A stretch of DNA of 11,465 bases, taken from NCBI GenBank assembly GCA_031265015.1, contig JAISDG010000231.1, positions 1-11,465 of the forward strand, written 5' to 3'. The translations under genes and the position numbers were made by a program. Below, piece after piece: positions 1 through 6,382 of the stretch (position 1 is its first letter; the number at the start of each line of letters is the position of its first letter). This stretch comes from Spirochaetaceae bacterium. Its GTDB lineage: Bacteria; Spirochaetota; Spirochaetia; Treponematales; Breznakiellaceae. The notes under the pieces are model-generated. The model did not search any database, had not been told where the DNA came from, and saw only the letters and a list, made by a program, of their open reading frames with translations.

Positions 1-357
1 ATCGTCTTCCACGACGGAACTGATGATCTGATCGTCGGGATTCTGCAGTACCGTGCCAAAGCGCAGGCGGATCTTTTTTAGATCCCCCTCATCCGCGGGG
101 TTCAAAGCGCCGCCGGAAGAATCGTACACAATAACCGGGGGAAAAAGCGGATCGCCGGAGGGAAGCGGCAGCGCCGCGGACACCGGTATAAGCCCGTTGA
201 TACAGTTCAGGAGGGTGGATTTCCCCGATCCGTTGGCCCCCAGCAAAGCAACCCGCTCGCCCGGGCGAATATGAAAGCTGACGCCCTTCAGAACCGGCCC
301 GGAGGAACCGGGATAGGAGTACCACAAATTATCAAAAGAAACAACGATCCCATCCAC
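1..357 (-). CDS. ECF/Cbi-type ABC transporter ATP-binding protein, N-terminal part (cut by window edge)
   Basis: The first 119 codons of an ABC ATPase are present; the rest lies beyond base 1. The protein has an A-loop tyrosine region (WYSYPG, residues 12-17), a Walker A motif GANGSGKST at residues 40-48, and a Q-loop QNPDDQ at 105-110 followed by SSVVED. The QNPDDQ plus VVED signature is typical of energy-coupling factor and cobalt/nickel (EcfA/CbiO) ATPases, which power uptake of vitamins or metal ions at the inner membrane. Signature motif, Walker B and H-loop are not visible. The segment between Walker A and the Q-loop (residues 59-98) is proline-rich and somewhat long. The start is uncertain: GTG at 357 is the best in-frame choice, but the nearest AAGGAAG (377-383) sits about 19 bases away; a rare ATT at 363 would fit that spacing better. 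It is last in the minus-strand series, 72 bp after the UPF0210 gene, with a possible promoter of its own. Confidence 0.85.
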   Translation of the reverse strand, partial: MDGIVVSFDNLWYSYPGSSGPVLKGVSFHIRPGERVALLGANGSGKSTLLNCINGLIPVSAALPLPSGDPLFPPVIVYDSSGGALNPADEGDLKKIRLRFGTVLQNPDDQIISSVVEDD

Positions 358-390
358 GACAATCTTATGTACACTTCTTCCTTAATGCTG

Positions 391-417
391 TGTATAGTAA
401 ATTCACCGTTTGGTCAA
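391..417 (-). promoter_or_regulatory. Possible sigma70 promoter for the ABC ATPase gene
   Basis: On the minus strand the 72-bp gap after the UPF0210 stop codon contains TTGACC (412-417) and, 15 bases on, TATACA (391-396). The -35 matches consensus at 5 of 6 positions and the -10 at 4 of 6. The spacer is short; TACACA at 17-bp spacing is the alternative. The surrounding gap is AT-rich, unlike the neighbouring coding DNA. No terminator is seen before it, so read-through from the UPF0210 gene is also possible. Confidence 0.35.
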
Positions 418-429
418 TGTTTTTATGTT

Positions 430-1791
430 TTAGTTTCTGAAGCTGTGAATCGGCGGGGGGATGCGGCCTCCCCGGGCGATAAAGATGTCGCTCCTGGCGG
501 GGTTCACCGGCATGACGGGGGCGCGCCCCAAAAGGCCGCCGAATTCCGCCCAGTCCCCGGCTTTTTTCCCGGGCACGGGGATTACCCGGACCGCGGTGGT
601 TTTGCCGTTCACCATACCGATGGCCATTTCGTCGGCGATGATCGCCGAGATGGAGGCGGCGCCGGTATCCCCGGGCAGGGCGATCATATCCAGGCCCACG
701 GAGCAGACGCTGGTCATGGCCTCCAGTTTGTCCAGGGTGATGTACCCCTTTTGGACCGCCGCGGCCATGCCTTCATCCTCCGACACGGGGATGAAGGCCC
801 CGGAAAAACCCCCGACCCTGGCGCCGGCCATAACGCCCCCTTTTTTTACCAGGTCCGTGAGCAGGGCCAGCGCCGCGGTGGTGCCATGGGTTCCCGCCGC
901 TTCCAGGCCCATTTCTTCCAGAATCCGGGCTACCGAATCCCCCACTTCGGGAGTGGGGGCCAGGGAAAGATCGAGGATCCCGAAGGGGACCCCCAGCCGT
1001 TTTGCCGCTTCCATCCCCACAAGCTGTCCCATCCGGGTTATCTTGAACGCGGTCTTCTTGATGATCTCCGCCAGTTCGTCAAAGTCCGCGTCCTTCCGGG
1101 ATTCCAGCGCCGCCTTGATCACCCCGGGGCCGGAAACCCCCACATTCAGGCAGCTTTCCCCCTCGCCGGGGCCGTGGAAGGCGCCGGCCATAAAGGGGTT
1201 ATCCTCCGGGGCGTTGCAGAATACCACCAGCTTCGCGCAGCCCAGGCCGTCTCTGTCCGCGGTTTTTTCCGCGGTTTCCCGGATCACTTCCCCCATGCGG
1301 CGTACCGCGTCCATGTTGATGCCGCTTTTTGTGGAGGCCACATTCACCGAAGCGCAGACCCGCCCGGTGGAGGCCAGGGCTTCGGGAATGGAATCAACCA
1401 GCCTGGTATCACCGGAAGAAAAGCCCTTTTGTACCAGGGCGGAAAAGCCCCCCACAAAATCAATGCCCAGCTCTTTGGCAACGCCGTCCAAAACCCGGGC
1501 GTAGGGCGTATAGTCCGTATCCTCCGAGGCGGCCGCCACCAGGGCGACGGGGGTTACCGAAATCCGCTTGTTAATAATGGGGATTCCGTACTCCACTTCG
1601 ATGTCCCTGCCGACCCGGACCAAAGGCCCCGCCAGGCGCAGCAGCTTCTCCCGGATCCGGCGGCGGGTTTCGTTTCCCCCGGCGGCGGCGCAGTCCAGAA
1701 GGGAAACCCCCAGGGTAATCGCCCGGATATCCAATTTGTAGCGGAGGAACATATCCACCGTTTCTTGTATTTCATGGGCGGTAAACAGCAT
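430..1791 (-). CDS. UPF0210 / DUF711 'PFL family' protein
   Basis: A full-length (453 aa) member of the UPF0210 (DUF711) family, often labelled 'PFL family' for a predicted fold relation to pyruvate formate-lyase-type enzymes. No reaction has been firmly assigned. Recognisable conserved blocks include DIRAITLGVSLLDC near residue 21, GIPIINKRISVTP near 69, FVGGFSALVQKG near 116, STKSGINM near 153, APEDNPFMAGAFHG near 194, NVGVSGPGV near 217, DLSLAPTPEVGDSVARILEEMGLE near 274 (given here as a run of conserved positions), GTHGTTAALALL, and the C-terminal FIARGGRIPPPIHSF. The glycyl-radical loop of true PFL enzymes is not seen. ATG at 1791 is well supported by AAGGA six bases upstream. It follows the UPF0237 ACT gene, the pairing seen in many bacteria, but here the pair is separated by 181 bp of hairpin repeats. 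Likely cytoplasmic, with no signal or membrane segment. Confidence 0.95.
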   Translation of the reverse strand: MLFTAHEIQETVDMFLRYKLDIRAITLGVSLLDCAAAGGNETRRRIREKLLRLAGPLVRVGRDIEVEYGIPIINKRISVTPVALVAAASEDTDYTPYARVLDGVAKELGIDFVGGFSALVQKGFSSGDTRLVDSIPEALASTGRVCASVNVASTKSGINMDAVRRMGEVIRETAEKTADRDGLGCAKLVVFCNAPEDNPFMAGAFHGPGEGESCLNVGVSGPGVIKAALESRKDADFDELAEIIKKTAFKITRMGQLVGMEAAKRLGVPFGILDLSLAPTPEVGDSVARILEEMGLEAAGTHGTTAALALLTDLVKKGGVMAGARVGGFSGAFIPVSEDEGMAAAVQKGYITLDKLEAMTSVCSVGLDMIALPGDTGAASISAIIADEMAIGMVNGKTTAVRVIPVPGKKAGDWAEFGGLLGRAPVMPVNPARSDIFIARGGRIPPPIHSFRN

Positions 1792-1830
1792 ATATCGTCC
1801 TTACTCAGAAAAAATTGATTGGAAAAAACA

Positions 1831-1984
1831 CAGCTTTCTTCCCGTATATAACGGCGCATGCCATTTAACACGATGGAGAAAGCGCGGCTTTTCTTCCCGT
1901 ATATAACAGCGCATGCCATTTAACACGATGGAGAAAGCGCAGCTTTCTCCCCGTATATAACGGCGCATGCCGTTATATACGATG
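1831..1984. repeat. Tandem 54-55 bp repeats, about 2.8 copies, each with a hairpin core
   Basis: Copies run 1831-1884, 1885-1939 and 1940-1984 (incomplete). Each begins with CAGCTTTCT or CGGCTTTTCT and continues with CCCGTATATAAC, GCGCATGCC and, in the first two, ATTTAACACGATGGAGAAAGCG. A decayed trace of the unit's end precedes copy 1 at about 1815-1830. Copies 1 and 2 are nearly identical apart from single-base changes. The cores 1843-1872, 1898-1927 and 1952-1981 are inverted repeats around a GCAT centre. The array fills most of the space between the ACT gene stop (1973) and the UPF0210 start (1791), so the leader between the two minus-strand genes would carry three hairpins. The third copy overlaps the last codons of the ACT gene. 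Confidence 0.9.
1952..1981 (-). other. Perfect 13-bp inverted repeat at the ACT gene stop codon
   Basis: CGTATATAACGGC (1952-1964) and GCCGTTATATACG (1969-1981) are exact reverse complements with a four-base GCAT centre. On the minus-strand transcript the hairpin includes the stop codon of the UPF0237 gene. No T-run follows, so it does not look like an ordinary intrinsic terminator; transcript stabilisation, pausing or translational control are possible roles. Confidence 0.8.
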
Positions 1985-2242
1985 CATCGCGGAAAACACC
2001 TGTTCGTGCATCAGGCTGATGGAAACTCCCATGGTTTTTCCCAGTTCGGAAAGTTCTGCTTTAACTTCGTCCAGGGCCCGGCTCGAGGCGGATAAGTTGA
2101 CCATCATCATCATGACAAAATTCCCCGACAGTATCGTCTGGCTTATGTCCTCGATGTTGATGTTCCGTTCCGCCAGAAAGACGCTGACTTTGGCAATGAT
2201 GCCAACCTTGTCGGATCCTACCACGGTGATAATCGCGTTCAT
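1973..2242 (-). CDS. UPF0237 family ACT-domain protein
   Basis: A small protein (89 aa from this start) made of one ACT domain, the ligand-binding fold used for amino-acid sensing. The N-terminal strand and loop NAIITVVGSDKVGIIAKV, then FLAERNINIEDISQTIL, are typical of UPF0237 and GcvR-like ACT proteins; the G-DKVGI turn is where ligands bind in this fold. The protein has no catalytic domain. ATG at 2242 is preferred because GAAGGG lies about nine bases upstream; a GTG at 2248 directly abutting the upstream stop codon would add two residues but leaves little room for ribosome binding. The gene follows the AI-2E-family transporter without a gap and precedes the UPF0210 gene, its usual genomic partner. 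A role as regulator or sensor for UPF0210 is inferred from this pairing only. Confidence 0.92.
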   Translation of the reverse strand: MNAIITVVGSDKVGIIAKVSVFLAERNINIEDISQTILSGNFVMMMMVNLSASSRALDEVKAELSELGKTMGVSISLMHEQVFSAMHRI

Positions 2243-2248
2243 GCGCAC

Positions 2249-3352
2249 CTACCCTTCGTTTTTGTCAAATTTATGTTCCGTCAGGAACAGATCCAGCACG
2301 GTAAGAAAAAGGATCACCACCATGGGGCCCAGGATAATACCGTTAAATCCAAAGGTACTAATTCCGCCCAAAATAGCAAAGAAAATTATCAGGGGATGAA
2401 GCTGAATTCTGTCCCGCAGGAAAAAAGGACGCATCAGGTTGTCCAGGGTGGAAATGACTATTCCCGAGACGATCATAAAAATGATGCCCCCCCCCAGATC
2501 CCCGTTGATGATGCGCACCAGTCCCAGGGGAAACCAGACGATCCCCGCCCCAAAGATAGGAATAAAGGCGCAGAAGAAGGTCAGGACCGCGAAGACCAGG
2601 GAGCCGGAAACGCGGAAGATCGAAAAAATGATAAGGGCCAGCACCGCCTGGGCCAGGGCCACGATGATGTACCCCAGTACCAGGTTCCGGGTAATGTCCT
2701 TGAACTTGCCTACCAGCGCCTTGATGTATTCCCGCCGGATGGGGATGCCGTGAAGAACCAGCCTGGAAAGATAAGCGCCGTCCATAAAAAAGAAAAACAG
2801 GCTGAATATCATAAAGACCATACCCGCAAAAAAGGACCCCACGTTCCGGGCTACGTTACTGGACATCTGCAGAAGACTCTGAAGGCTGGAACTCAGGTAC
2901 GTCATGATCCGGGAACGCAGGGCGCCGGCGCTCAGCGTTATCTGGTCCGCGGTAAGGTCGCTGATGATCCGGGAAATCTCGTCCAGAAGGGTATCGTCCC
3001 TCAGGGAATGGCTGGAAAGATAGCCCCGGATCTGGTGGAGTAAATCGGTAACCTGGCGGAAAAGCTGGAAGCCCACAAAAGAAAGGGGCAGCAAAATCAG
3101 GATGGTTACCCCCAAAGAAAAAACCGCCGCCCAGACGTTGCAGAGCACTTTTCCCTTGAGCCTGGTCCTGTCCAGCCGGCCGGTGAGTTTTTGGTGAAGG
3201 GGCCCCAGGAGTATGTAAAACAAAATGGACCACAGGAGCGACGTAAAAAAGGGGGCAAAAAGCCGGCATACCAAAAGGAAGAACAGGACCAGGATGACGA
3301 TAAGGACAAGATTTTGGATGCGCCGGGACTGCGGGGAATAGTTTTCTTTCAC
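2249..3352 (-). CDS. AI-2E family (PerM/UPF0118) membrane transporter
   Basis: A 367-residue polytopic inner-membrane protein. Hydrophobic segments lie at about 13-34, 35-52, 70-95, 171-192, 223-246, 252-275, 286-303 and 318-352, with a long soluble stretch near 100-165. The C-terminal half carries family hallmarks: FIPIFGAGIVWFP (263-275), DNLMRPFFL (304-312) and LHPLIIF followed by ILGG, FGFNG and GP (318-343). Family members have been linked to export of autoinducer-2, to ion or proton antiport, and to many unassigned roles; the substrate here cannot be told. The GTG start shares GTGA with the stop of the upstream TPR gene (4-bp overlap) and lacks a clear ribosome binding site, so translation is probably coupled. 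The ACT gene follows immediately. Confidence 0.93.
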   Translation of the reverse strand: MKENYSPQSRRIQNLVLIVILVLFFLLVCRLFAPFFTSLLWSILFYILLGPLHQKLTGRLDRTRLKGKVLCNVWAAVFSLGVTILILLPLSFVGFQLFRQVTDLLHQIRGYLSSHSLRDDTLLDEISRIISDLTADQITLSAGALRSRIMTYLSSSLQSLLQMSSNVARNVGSFFAGMVFMIFSLFFFFMDGAYLSRLVLHGIPIRREYIKALVGKFKDITRNLVLGYIIVALAQAVLALIIFSIFRVSGSLVFAVLTFFCAFIPIFGAGIVWFPLGLVRIINGDLGGGIIFMIVSGIVISTLDNLMRPFFLRDRIQLHPLIIFFAILGGISTFGFNGIILGPMVVILFLTVLDLFLTEHKFDKNEG

Positions 3353-5361
3353 AGGCTTGCCAGGATTTTCTCTACCTCCGCCTTTCCGCTGTAGGAGGGG
3401 CTCTTTTCCAGGAGGCTTACCAGATACCGGCGGGCGGATTCGGCGTCTCCCATGCCGGCGCAGGTTTTGCCCAGCTCAAAAAGGGCGTCATAGTTGTTCG
3501 GCGCCAGGCGGATCACTTCCAGGTACGCTTCCCTGGCTCCGGGCAGGTTCCGCATTCCCACATAGGCCCTGGCCAGGTTCATCCGGGCGGTACTGTTTCC
3601 GGGCTGGGAGGCCAGGGCCGCTTCGTAGCGTTCAACCGCCTGGGACCAGTTTTCCGTGCGGACATACACGTTGCCCAGATTGTTGTTGACCTCGAAAGAA
3701 GCGGGTTCCGCCCGGTACGCTTCCATCAGGTAAACGAGGGCCGCGTCGGGAAAACCGTTGTCCAGATAGAGGAGTCCCAGGTTGATCCGGGGGCGGACGT
3801 ACCGGGGATTTTTGGCCGCCGAAGTCTTGTAGGCGGCAATGGCTCCGTCCAGGTCCCCCGCTTTTTCACAGGCAAGGCCCAGGGTATAGGCATAGCGCTC
3901 GCTGGCGGGAGCTCCGGCGGAAGCCTTTCTGGCATACTCCACCGCTTCTTTGTATTTCTGCAAAGCGATCTTTACCAGCGCCATATTGTCGTTGGTCTGG
4001 GCATCCGAGGGATCCGCGGCCAGGGCCTGGGCAAAGGAAGCTTCCGCCGCCTGGTTCTGTCCCAGCCGGCTCTGGGCATAGCCCAGATCCCGCAGGGAGG
4101 CAAGATCCCGGGGATTGTACTTGAGGGCCTGGCTGTAATTTTCCACCGCCCGGCCGTAATCTTCCCGGGCGGAATAAATGCGGCCAATCTCCCGCCAGGC
4201 CGGGGCATAGTCGCTTTTCAGCGCCGCCGCTTTCTGGTACGCGTTCAGGGCGTCGCCGGGCCTGCGGAGGGCGGAGTAGGTTCCCCCCAGATTATACCAG
4301 GCAGGCTCGAACCGGGAATTGAGCTTAACGGCGTTTTCAAAGGCGGCCCGGGCTTCGGCAAACTGACCGGTTCTGAACTGGCTCCGGCCCAGTTCATAGG
4401 CATAGAGGTAGTTGTCCGGATCCAGCCGCAAAGCTTCCTTAAAGGCTGTAACGGCCCCGGGCCAGCTGCCCTGGTCCCGGCTAAGCCGTCCCAGGGTGTA
4501 CTGGGGTAGCGCCAGGGAAGGATCCTTGGCGATTGATTCCCGGGCGGCCTGGAGGGCCCGCCGGGCCGCGTCGTTTCCCAAAGGGGTGGCGCCGTTCCGG
4601 GAAGAGCCTTCGTACCAGGCGTCGGAAATGTCCGCCAGCTTCCGCCCCTCAAAACGGGTTTCCCCGCCGGGCACTTTGGACAGCGCCTCCTTAAAGGCTT
4701 CTTCCGCGCCCCGGAAATCGTTCCGGGCCACGGCGTTCTTTCCCTTCTCCACCAGCTCGTTTACTTCCCTCATCCGGGTCTGGCGCTCGGCGGAAGAGCG
4801 GGCCAGTTCTTCCGCCTCCGCCCGTTTCCGCGCTTCCGCGGCTTCCGCCGCGGCCCTGGCCTCCGCTCCCGCCGCGGCCGCAGCTTCTGTGGAAGCGGCC
4901 GCGAAGGCATCCGCCCCGCTTTCGTCCCGGCCCCCTTCGCCGGAAACCCCGGCGGAAGGGCCGCCTGCCGCCGGTCCCGGCAGGACCCCGGCAAGGATCC
5001 GCTCTATGTCGGCCAGGGTCAGAGCGTCTCCCCGGGACCGGAATTCCTCCAAAAGCCGGGCTATATCTTCCGCGGTCAGGGGGCTGCCGTCGTCCCGGCT
5101 CATTCCCGCCAAACGCTTTCCCTCGATGGCTTCATCCCGGAGGACCCTGGCTTCCTCGTCGCCGGGATTGTTGATCAAAAGCTGATCCAGCAGATCCATG
5201 GCCCGCTGGTACTCGCCCCGGTCGATATATTCCCTGGCAAGACGCAGGGTATTGTTCCGGCGGGCCAGATCGCCGTTCCCCCGGAACAGCAAAAAAGCTA
5301 CCGCGCCGGCAAGGATCGCCGTCAGAATGACGCCCATGATTATCAGTTTCTTTTTATCCAT
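3349..5361 (-). CDS. Membrane-anchored TPR repeat protein (670 aa)
   Basis: The protein begins with a short basic stretch (MDKKK) and one membrane helix at about 6-27, without an obvious cleavage site, so the bulk is probably periplasmic and anchored in the inner membrane. A first helical-repeat unit lies at 38-70. Residues 150-200 are Ala/Glu/Arg-rich and likely form a coiled coil or flexible stalk. From about 203 onward TPR-like units follow, tightly packed from about 286 to 656: the pattern W-x-x-LG, Y-x-x-A, A-x-x-x-x-P recurs every 34 residues (for example 319-352, 353-386, 387-420, 421-454). TPR arrays bind other proteins; no enzymatic domain is visible. ATG at 5361 has TAAGGA about seven bases upstream. 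The gene is second in the minus-strand series, behind another TPR gene and overlapping the transporter gene, suggesting a shared envelope function. Partner unknown. Confidence 0.92.
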   Translation of the reverse strand: MDKKKLIIMGVILTAILAGAVAFLLFRGNGDLARRNNTLRLAREYIDRGEYQRAMDLLDQLLINNPGDEEARVLRDEAIEGKRLAGMSRDDGSPLTAEDIARLLEEFRSRGDALTLADIERILAGVLPGPAAGGPSAGVSGEGGRDESGADAFAAASTEAAAAAGAEARAAAEAAEARKRAEAEELARSSAERQTRMREVNELVEKGKNAVARNDFRGAEEAFKEALSKVPGGETRFEGRKLADISDAWYEGSSRNGATPLGNDAARRALQAARESIAKDPSLALPQYTLGRLSRDQGSWPGAVTAFKEALRLDPDNYLYAYELGRSQFRTGQFAEARAAFENAVKLNSRFEPAWYNLGGTYSALRRPGDALNAYQKAAALKSDYAPAWREIGRIYSAREDYGRAVENYSQALKYNPRDLASLRDLGYAQSRLGQNQAAEASFAQALAADPSDAQTNDNMALVKIALQKYKEAVEYARKASAGAPASERYAYTLGLACEKAGDLDGAIAAYKTSAAKNPRYVRPRINLGLLYLDNGFPDAALVYLMEAYRAEPASFEVNNNLGNVYVRTENWSQAVERYEAALASQPGNSTARMNLARAYVGMRNLPGAREAYLEVIRLAPNNYDALFELGKTCAGMGDAESARRYLVSLLEKSPSYSGKAEVEKILASL

Positions 5362-5492
5362 CGGTTTTCCTTACATCCCGCGGCCCGGCCGCTTGAGCTG
5401 TGGTTCCGCAAAACAACGGGGCTGTTATAGCCATGCTGCTACAGCCGTTATTCCGCCTGCGGTTTAATACTCCGTCCTTAGGGCGGGGAGAA
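5362..5492. other. 131-bp gap between two TPR genes with several inverted repeats
   Basis: No gene is seen here. An imperfect hairpin joins 5415-5425 to 5441-5449 (GGCTGT with ACAGCC, AAC with GTT, two-base bulge). A second one pairs 5470-5477 with 5481-5488 (CTCCGTCC, loop TTA, GGGCGGGG), with two G-T pairs that make it better on the plus strand. A GC-rich palindrome GCGGCC/GGCCGC sits near 5379-5391. None is followed by a clear T-run in the minus direction, so they are not convincing terminators of the upstream TPR gene. The ribosome binding site of the 670-residue TPR gene lies at the left end. Confidence 0.6.
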
Positions 5493-6224
5493 TCATTCCA
5501 GTTCAAATTCGCCTTCGTATCCGGACAGATCCTCCGCTCCGGCGGAAATTCCTTCCGTATCGTCGGCCTGGGCCTGAAGGGACGCGGATACTTCCTCCAT
5601 AAGCCGCTGCCGCCGTTCCGCCTCCGCCCGGGCCGCTTCTTCCGCCATAAGCCGGCGTATCTCTTCCGCGGCGAATTCCTCCCGAATCAGGCCGGTTAAT
5701 TTTTCTATCTGGGGCCGCTGGGGGGAATCCGGTTTCAGGTTTAGGTAACGCTCATAATCGGGGAGGGCGTCTTTAAGGGCGCCGGTTTTTACCCTGGCAT
5801 TGGCCCGGTTCAGGTAGGCCGGCGCGTAGGAGGGATCGCTTCTGACGGCCTGGGTATAGAACTGCTCGGCAAAACCGGCGCTCCCTTTCCTAAAGTATAC
5901 GTTTCCCAGATTGCAGACAATCAGGGCCGTCTTGTCCCCTCCCGCGGGAAGGATCTTCCGGTAGACCGTAACGGCCTCGTCCAGTTTTCCCAGCTGTTCG
6001 TAACACACCGCCAGATACAGGGCCGCTTCCACATGGGTCTGGTCCGCCACAAAAGCCTTTTCCAGAAACGGCAGGGCTTCTTCAGGCTTGTTCCGGACAA
6101 AAAACTCTTCCCCCCGGGCAAAATCCGGATTCTGTCCCGGAACAGGGCCGGATTCCTGGGAAGAGAGCGAAAGCGGGAGCATCAGGCAGACCGGCCATAG
6201 TATCAGCAGTACCTTGATTTTCAA
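5493..6224 (-). CDS. Exported TPR repeat protein (243 aa)
   Basis: The start chosen is TTG at 6224, with GGGAGG four bases upstream, because it places a signal peptide at the N-terminus: KIK, then the hydrophobic run VLLILWPVCLMLPLSL, then SSQES, with cleavage likely near residue 21-23. The open frame extends to an ATG at 6365, but the added 47 residues are not signal-like and would run into the divergent promoter region. The mature part has TPR-like units at about 33-66, 67-97, 103-136 and 137-170, followed by a charged Ala/Glu/Arg helix (171-215, probable coiled coil) and an acidic tail ending FELE. It is probably periplasmic; the cysteine at 13 is inside the hydrophobic core and does not form a normal lipobox. 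It is first in the minus-strand series and divergent from another TPR gene. Partners unknown. Confidence 0.85.
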   Translation of the reverse strand: MKIKVLLILWPVCLMLPLSLSSQESGPVPGQNPDFARGEEFFVRNKPEEALPFLEKAFVADQTHVEAALYLAVCYEQLGKLDEAVTVYRKILPAGGDKTALIVCNLGNVYFRKGSAGFAEQFYTQAVRSDPSYAPAYLNRANARVKTGALKDALPDYERYLNLKPDSPQRPQIEKLTGLIREEFAAEEIRRLMAEEAARAEAERRQRLMEEVSASLQAQADDTEGISAGAEDLSGYEGEFELE

Positions 6225-6255
6225 AGTCCCTCCCGGACAAGTACCGTTTCCCGGT

Positions 6256-6284
6256 TTGACAGGATCGGCAAAAACCGCTATAAC
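6256..6284 (+). promoter_or_regulatory. Near-consensus sigma70 promoter
   Basis: TTGACA (6256-6261), a 17-base spacer and TATAAC (6279-6284) match the housekeeping promoter at 11 of 12 positions. Transcription would start near 6291 and give a leader of about 90 bases before the TPR/Mrr-like gene. It is the only obvious strong promoter for the plus-strand block of five genes. Confidence 0.8.
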
Positions 6285-6288
6285 CCTA

Positions 6289-6294
6289 AGTATA
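6289..6294 (-). promoter_or_regulatory. Possible -10 element for the divergent minus-strand operon
   Basis: On the minus strand TATACT occurs here, about 65 bases before the TTG start of the exported TPR gene. No good -35 is seen at normal spacing; instead the large inverted repeat at 6303-6341 occupies that position. It overlaps the start region of the plus-strand promoter, so the two directions could interfere. Confidence 0.25.
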
Positions 6295-6302
6295 CGCTGC
6301 GT

Positions 6303-6341
6303 CTTTTTCAAAATCCAGCGTACTAGAGGGTTTTGAAAAAG
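6303..6341 (+). promoter_or_regulatory. 14-bp inverted repeat in the 5' leader of the TPR/Mrr-like gene
   Basis: CTTTTTCAAAATCC (6303-6316) pairs with GGGTTTTGAAAAAG (6328-6341); all 14 positions pair, one as G-T, around an 11-base loop. It lies some 12 bases after the predicted transcription start and 41 bases before the ATG at 6383. A shorter exact repeat, TACGCTG (6293-6299) with CAGCGTA (6316-6322), uses part of the same loop. No T-run follows the hairpin. It may be an RNA leader structure or, as DNA, an operator serving both divergent promoters. Confidence 0.7.
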
Positions 6342-6382
6342 CCCCGGTTTCCCAAAAAATAACATAAAGCAGCGGAAAAAGC

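Noticed and set aside
271..1818. 515-codon open frame on the plus strand
   Set aside because: It lies opposite the clear UPF0210 gene; its product is a low-information Gly/Pro/His-rich string produced by GC-rich antisense codons.
1831..1984. CRISPR array
   Set aside because: Units are head-to-tail repeats with no variable spacers between them, and no cas gene is present.
2273..3043. 256-codon plus-strand frame rich in Lys/Gln/Asp
   Set aside because: Antisense of the transporter gene: hydrophobic codons read backwards give Lys/Gln/Asp.
4412..5185. 257-codon plus-strand frame rich in Ser/Ala/Arg
   Set aside because: Antisense shadow of the Ala/Glu-rich TPR gene; no family pattern.
6225..6365. 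Longer form of the exported TPR protein from ATG 6365
   Set aside because: The extra 47 residues hide the signal peptide and cross the divergent promoter and inverted repeat; TTG 6224 has GGGAGG at usable spacing.
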